Positions 29,001 to 31,419 of a stretch of 31,419 nucleotides of DNA are shown here, piece by piece. Positions within the stretch are counted from its first letter, which is position 1. Each line of letters starts with the position of its first letter. The stretch spans positions 1 through 31,419 of IMG/VR virus record IMGVR_UViG_3300014962_000037; one strand, given 5' to 3'. Made by a program: the position numbers and the translations under genes. The DNA comes from a virus. Under the pieces are notes generated by a model that worked only from the letters and a program-made list of their open reading frames with translations, searched no databases and was not told the origin of the DNA.

Positions 29001-31419
29001 TTAAACGCCTCTCCGAAAGATTTATCGCTCTCAGAAGGCTTACCATAATCTAATGTATATGTTTTACCATCAACTGTAAATGATGTTTGCTTATTAGCAA
29101 CAGCAGTTTGGTATGCCTCACGTGCGGCAGGACTTAATGTTGCTATGCCGCTGGTTTCTGGAGCTAAAGCCATTGCTCCAAGCATATCACCACGGTTTAT
29201 TGCATCAATAACACCAGCGTTGCCAGACTTAACAGCGTTCATTAACTCAGTATCGCCGGTCTGAGCTGCGGCATAATACGCAGATTCATTTTCTGGTGCT
29301 ACATCTGGACCACGTTGTAATACACTATCTACCGCACCACTGGTAAGACCAACATTTTCTGTGCCTGACGGATTTGTTGCCAGTACAGTATCTTTTGGTG
29401 TTTCTACAGATGTTGGCGTAAATACCAAAGACTTATCTGGTAGACGCGCGGTATCATTGTAAACCATCAAAGCAGATTCTGGATCTAACTTAAAATTATT
29501 TTGTAAAGTCCCAAGAATATCTTTGTCATTGTAACCAGCGCTAATCATGGTATTAACAACTAAATCAGCGTTGTCGTATGTATTACCGGTTAGATTTTTT
29601 AACGCATTATAGGTGCCAATTGGGTCAGAAGACTTATTGGCAATTTCAGTATTTAGCGCAGTTTGTCTTCTTTCTTCTGCAAGTTCTGTCCCAACAGCGC
29701 CACTAACAATTGATGGTATATTCTTTAAAACAGCACTTGGAATGTCTCCGCCGCTTATAACTGCTGTAGTTGCAACTTTAGCAACACTTGATACCGCGTT
29801 AATTGCCGCTTTAGACAATGTTGGATCAATTGAGCTTGCAATCTCAGTTGCGTACGCACCAACGGCAGAAGATGCCAAACCGGTTGCTAAACTAGTTGCA
29901 AAGGTTTCAGCATTAATTTGACCGGTTGCAGCAGCTGCTACAGCAGTTGCTGTTGCGCTTGTAATAATACCAGAAACCTTATCAACGCTTAATCCGGTTG
30001 ACTCGGCAATAGTTTTAACTGCTTCCGTACCAACCAAATTAGCAGCTGCTGATACTTCTGAGATACCACCACCAATTGCACCGCCTATTGCGCCTTTAAC
30101 AGCGGCTTGTTCAATATTGCCGCCGGAAACTGCTGCGTTTAATGCAGCCATACCAGAACCAATAACAGCACTTCCTAATGTAACTGCACCTGCCGCTGTT
30201 GCGCTTGTGCCAAGGATGGCGCCACCAATAGCACCAGCTGTTCCAGCACTAGCAACGGTAGCAGCAGCCATGGCAATCATAGATACGCCAGGCATTACAT
30301 CTTTACCAAAGTTAAAGCCAGTACCGCCAGCTGCGGCCAAATTGGCAATACGCTGTTGGTTTTCTACGTTAGCTTGAGCGGCAGATGTGTTAACAATTTT
30401 GTTAATTTGATCTGCACTAACACCTGCTGCTTGTGCTTTAGCAGCAGTTTCTTTAAGTTGCTCTTTAACTGGATTTGCGCGTTCTGCAGTGTTTTGGCCT
30501 ATTTGCCAACCGATTTGTTTACCTTGAAGTGCAAGTTGTGCTTTGTAATAAGCGGCAGGACTTACATCTTTTAATTCTTGCAGCCTGTTGTATAGCTGAT
30601 CATAATTTTGATTGTACTTATAATTATTGTAAATCTGATCAGATATTTTTGTTGCAATTTCGTCGTAATACTTATTTGGGTCTTTTTGCTTTAACTCAGA
30701 CAAACGCTGCATAGTTTCTGGATCTGCTCCAGATGCTGCAACATACTTATCATTTGCTACGGCACCGCTTATTGCTAATTTACCGTTGCTATCATACATG
30801 TTACCAGTTTTTTGGTCTTTATAATAGCTTGCTGTGGTGTTGTACCCGGATGGATCCACCACATTGTAATTAATTTTTTCTAATCCGGTCTGCTCTCTAA
30901 TATAGTCATCCGGATTAACCCATCTTCCGTTGTATTCATTTCCAACATAAACTAACCCCTCTTCATTTTTTTGAAGACCAGATATTTGTTGCAATGTTTG
31001 TAAAGATGTTTCTGGTACTGAGCCGCCGCCACCTATCACAGCAGCACCTGGATGGGCTGTTTGGTATTCCTGGCTGCCAGTAATACCCGCTAAAATTTCA
31101 TCTCTAGTTTTTCCAGACCAAGTAGCTGCACCACCCGGATCGACATCACGGTTAAGATATTGGTTATAAAACGCATTAATTTCCGCCATGGACGGGATTG
31201 TGGAACTGCCTCCACCGCCGCCTCCACGGTTTGCGTATTCTTGGCTACCAGTAAGCCCGGCAATTACAGAATTAATATCTTTGCCAAGCCAGCTAGATGC
31301 CCCGGTGTCGCCTGCAGTAGAACGGCCCAAATACTGTTGATATAGCTGATCTAATGTGCCTTGATCAACGGCACCGCTGCCGCCACCAGCACCACCTCCA
31401 CCGCCACCTCCGCCACCTC
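26060..31419 (-). CDS. Giant virion protein, low-complexity, >1780 aa, 5' end outside the window
   Basis: The frame is open to the window edge; its first complete codon is at 31417-31415, so the true start lies beyond. At least two DUF4214-like repeats (LDQLYQQYLGRSTAGD...GSQEYANR; FYNQYLNRDVDPGG...GSQEYQ) are joined by poly-Gly linkers. Next is a Tyr-rich helical region, then Gly/Ala-rich hydrophobic stretches (nt about 30300-29900), long coiled/helical parts, two proline runs (27634-27717), Gln-Pro then Asn-Pro repeats (26770-27075), and a C-terminal GTSDEVPAMLANGEFVIPAD segment, a motif common in phage structural proteins. Together these suggest a tape-like or ejection protein like podoviral gp16, or a fibre-linked structure. 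It heads the minus operon visible here. Confidence 0.75.
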   Translation of the reverse strand, partial: GGGGGGGGGAGGGSGAVDQGTLDQLYQQYLGRSTAGDTGASSWLGKDINSVIAGLTGSQEYANRGGGGGGSSTIPSMAEINAFYNQYLNRDVDPGGAATWSGKTRDEILAGITGSQEYQTAHPGAAVIGGGGSVPETSLQTLQQISGLQKNEEGLVYVGNEYNGRWVNPDDYIREQTGLEKINYNVVDPSGYNTTASYYKDQKTGNMYDSNGKLAISGAVANDKYVAASGADPETMQRLSELKQKDPNKYYDEIATKISDQIYNNYKYNQNYDQLYNRLQELKDVSPAAYYKAQLALQGKQIGWQIGQNTAERANPVKEQLKETAAKAQAAGVSADQINKIVNTSAAQANVENQQRIANLAAAGGTGFNFGKDVMPGVSMIAMAAATVASAGTAGAIGGAILGTSATAAGAVTLGSAVIGSGMAALNAAVSGGNIEQAAVKGAIGGAIGGGISEVSAAANLVGTEAVKTIAESTGLSVDKVSGIITSATATAVAAAATGQINAETFATSLATGLASSAVGAYATEIASSIDPTLSKAAINAVSSVAKVATTAVISGGDIPSAVLKNIPSIVSGAVGTELAEERRQTALNTEIANKSSDPIGTYNALKNLTGNTYDNADLVVNTMISAGYNDKDILGTLQNNFKLDPESALMVYNDTARLPDKSLVFTPTSVETPKDTVLATNPSGTENVGLTSGAVDSVLQRGPDVAPENESAYYAAAQTGDTELMNAVKSGNAGVIDAINRGDMLGAMALAPETSGIATLSPAAREAYQTAVANKQTSFTVDGKTYTLDYGKPSESDKSFGEAFKDARSSGAKSFEWNGKQYTTQMAPKQTVAEAEKTGNKPLLEGFEAKPKSLEEAIEFAKMTEPVTRRETLADTTSKFTKPVADTLSKYATPVINEISNFVSPAVDAINRQFASIAPSNYGVTDTGADTRVYDAAGNIVSGSFGEVDPNSNLARTVSDIQQNVASGIKTGMAVNLGAYGELAQAYSDIGIVTGYLKPGNTMELVGKSMIGLEKDLIPKSVVDGAKQYQKKINEADGFFNKIGASVKAAWENPGAFTYIVAREGIQDAAQIAAGSAVARFAGGAAGIATNAGLQGGEAFGATYANVYQQLKANGATEEFARAQAVFPAALAGAASLITAGVVDAALIKTSVNDFVSGGLVNVAGKQAAKEYFGEYIDSGLQSMIEQYATKGSIDLNTVMSDAAASALISAPGAGGIAAGFKLYSGDNVTIESPPPPPPPPPPPGSENFTPPPPPPPPPPGGSANSQATVINMRDDMANSLSLITGENIDTATQLANNQIGTQIIEGINAVGNQTGNVGRDTVAANEPIQTEVGAANDPINPEGVAGKDASGNEITFADVFGAIATGSSFIDTNTGDPEVDAKNKQIEEEIYRKVGIDPDTTKPVIAGATVLKPSPQPLPSAAPAAFPKPSLTPAPNAEPVVKPEAQPETQPQVQPDVQPEVQPQVNPQVNPQVNPNLNLDLAINPNLNPNVNPDVNPNVNPNPNINPNPNINPNPNVNPDVSPNVNLNPNVNPNANVNTSVNVNLDSDKSKTTSKINVAKMRAALKKQKLSGGIFDLGPAFTKAKTKYKLAGQFKMATGGAVATASTIAPVQYDPFGLANNYTSEGSGILGIGSIFDPKSPFVGSTLKMPKLTVGKTVPHLDYELAAYPTLGETRLGMAAGGPVEHNPQFFSEGGLDTLENRYVKGEGDGTSDEVPAMLANGEFVIPADVVSKLGNGSNEAGAGVLDQFLAVIREHNQKHNPKNLPPDSKGPLAYLLEAKKRV
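26770..27075 (-). repeat. Asn-Pro / Gln-Pro repeat region in the giant gene
   Basis: About 100 codons alternate x-Asn-Pro-x-(Val/Ile/Leu)-Asn-Pro and Gln-Pro-x-Val. On the plus strand the DNA reads as irregular GTTAGGGTTAACATTAGGG units. The repeats are imperfect at the DNA level, so they are old or selected, and they should form an extended spacer. Confidence 0.85.
27634..27717 (-). repeat. Two polyproline runs
   Basis: Eleven and ten consecutive Pro codons are separated by GSENFT and followed by Gly-Gly-Ser. Such runs form a rigid rod and stall ribosomes unless EF-P is present. They sit between the folded N-terminal half and the C-terminal Asn-Pro spacer. Confidence 0.9.

Noticed and set aside
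31328-31330. A TTG at 31330 as the start of the giant gene
   Set aside because: It falls inside a DUF4214-like repeat (LYQQYLGR) and the frame stays open to the window edge, so the gene starts outside.

Overview
The window is a large part of a tailed double-stranded DNA phage genome. It has no host-like genes. It has dense, overlapping small genes (many ATGA, TAATG or TTGA stop/start overlaps), a full phage replication set, a probable small terminase, and a late block of very large virion proteins typical of short-tailed (podovirus) DNA-ejection machinery. No capsid, portal, tail-tube or large terminase gene is visible, so those must lie outside the window. The host cannot be fixed from the sequence. 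Proteobacterial-type Shine-Dalgarno sites, sigma70-like promoters, moderate to low GC and a B12-dependent ribonucleotide reductase suggest an aquatic Gram-negative host; this is inference.

Layout, plus strand: (1) 1-3374, an early region of unrecognised proteins, with a tandem run of related 62-73 aa proteins joined by a repeated gene-junction cassette, and unusually rich in the 8-bp palindrome GTTTAAAC. (2) 3362-4576, a promoter and a sigma70-family protein that lacks region 4, two small genes, and a 46-aa secreted cysteine-containing peptide. (3) 4577-4859, a gene-free gap with inverted 9-bp iterons, an AT tract, a strong terminator and a promoter; the best replication-origin candidate. (4) 4860-9098, a primase-polymerase/SF3 helicase followed by many tiny genes, including duplicated and recombined small coiled-coil proteins. 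(5) 9091-13101, an HExxH protein, VRR-NUC nuclease, HNH-like protein, SNF2 helicase, a region-4-like HTH protein, DUF3310 and small unknowns. (6) 13102-14273, small basic proteins and a putative terminase small subunit. (7) 14345-21183, a DUF2800 Cas4-like nuclease, DUF2815 ssDNA-binding protein, class II ribonucleotide reductase, methyltransferase and family A DNA polymerase, each group separated by a hairpin terminator and a promoter-like element.

Layout, minus strand: 31419 down to 21184 carries four long genes in one operon. They are a >1780-aa low-complexity protein (DUF4214-like repeats, polyproline, Asn-Pro repeats; open at the window edge), a 287-aa Ala/Gln/Asn-rich protein, a 603-aa protein with an embedded VanY/M15 peptidase, and a 723-aa coiled-coil protein. 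They look like a podoviral set of internal virion or ejection proteins that form a conduit and cut peptidoglycan during DNA entry. The two transcription units converge and meet with no gap at 21183/21184.

How it fits together: the left arm makes nucleotides (NrdJ), primes, unwinds, copies, coats and processes DNA, and may redirect host RNA polymerase through a truncated sigma factor, possibly with a separate region-4-like partner. The right arm makes proteins packaged in the virion. The most novel signals are the GTTTAAAC palindromes, the tandem junction cassette with its small-protein family, the split-sigma possibility, and two long out-of-frame gene overlaps around an HNH gene.
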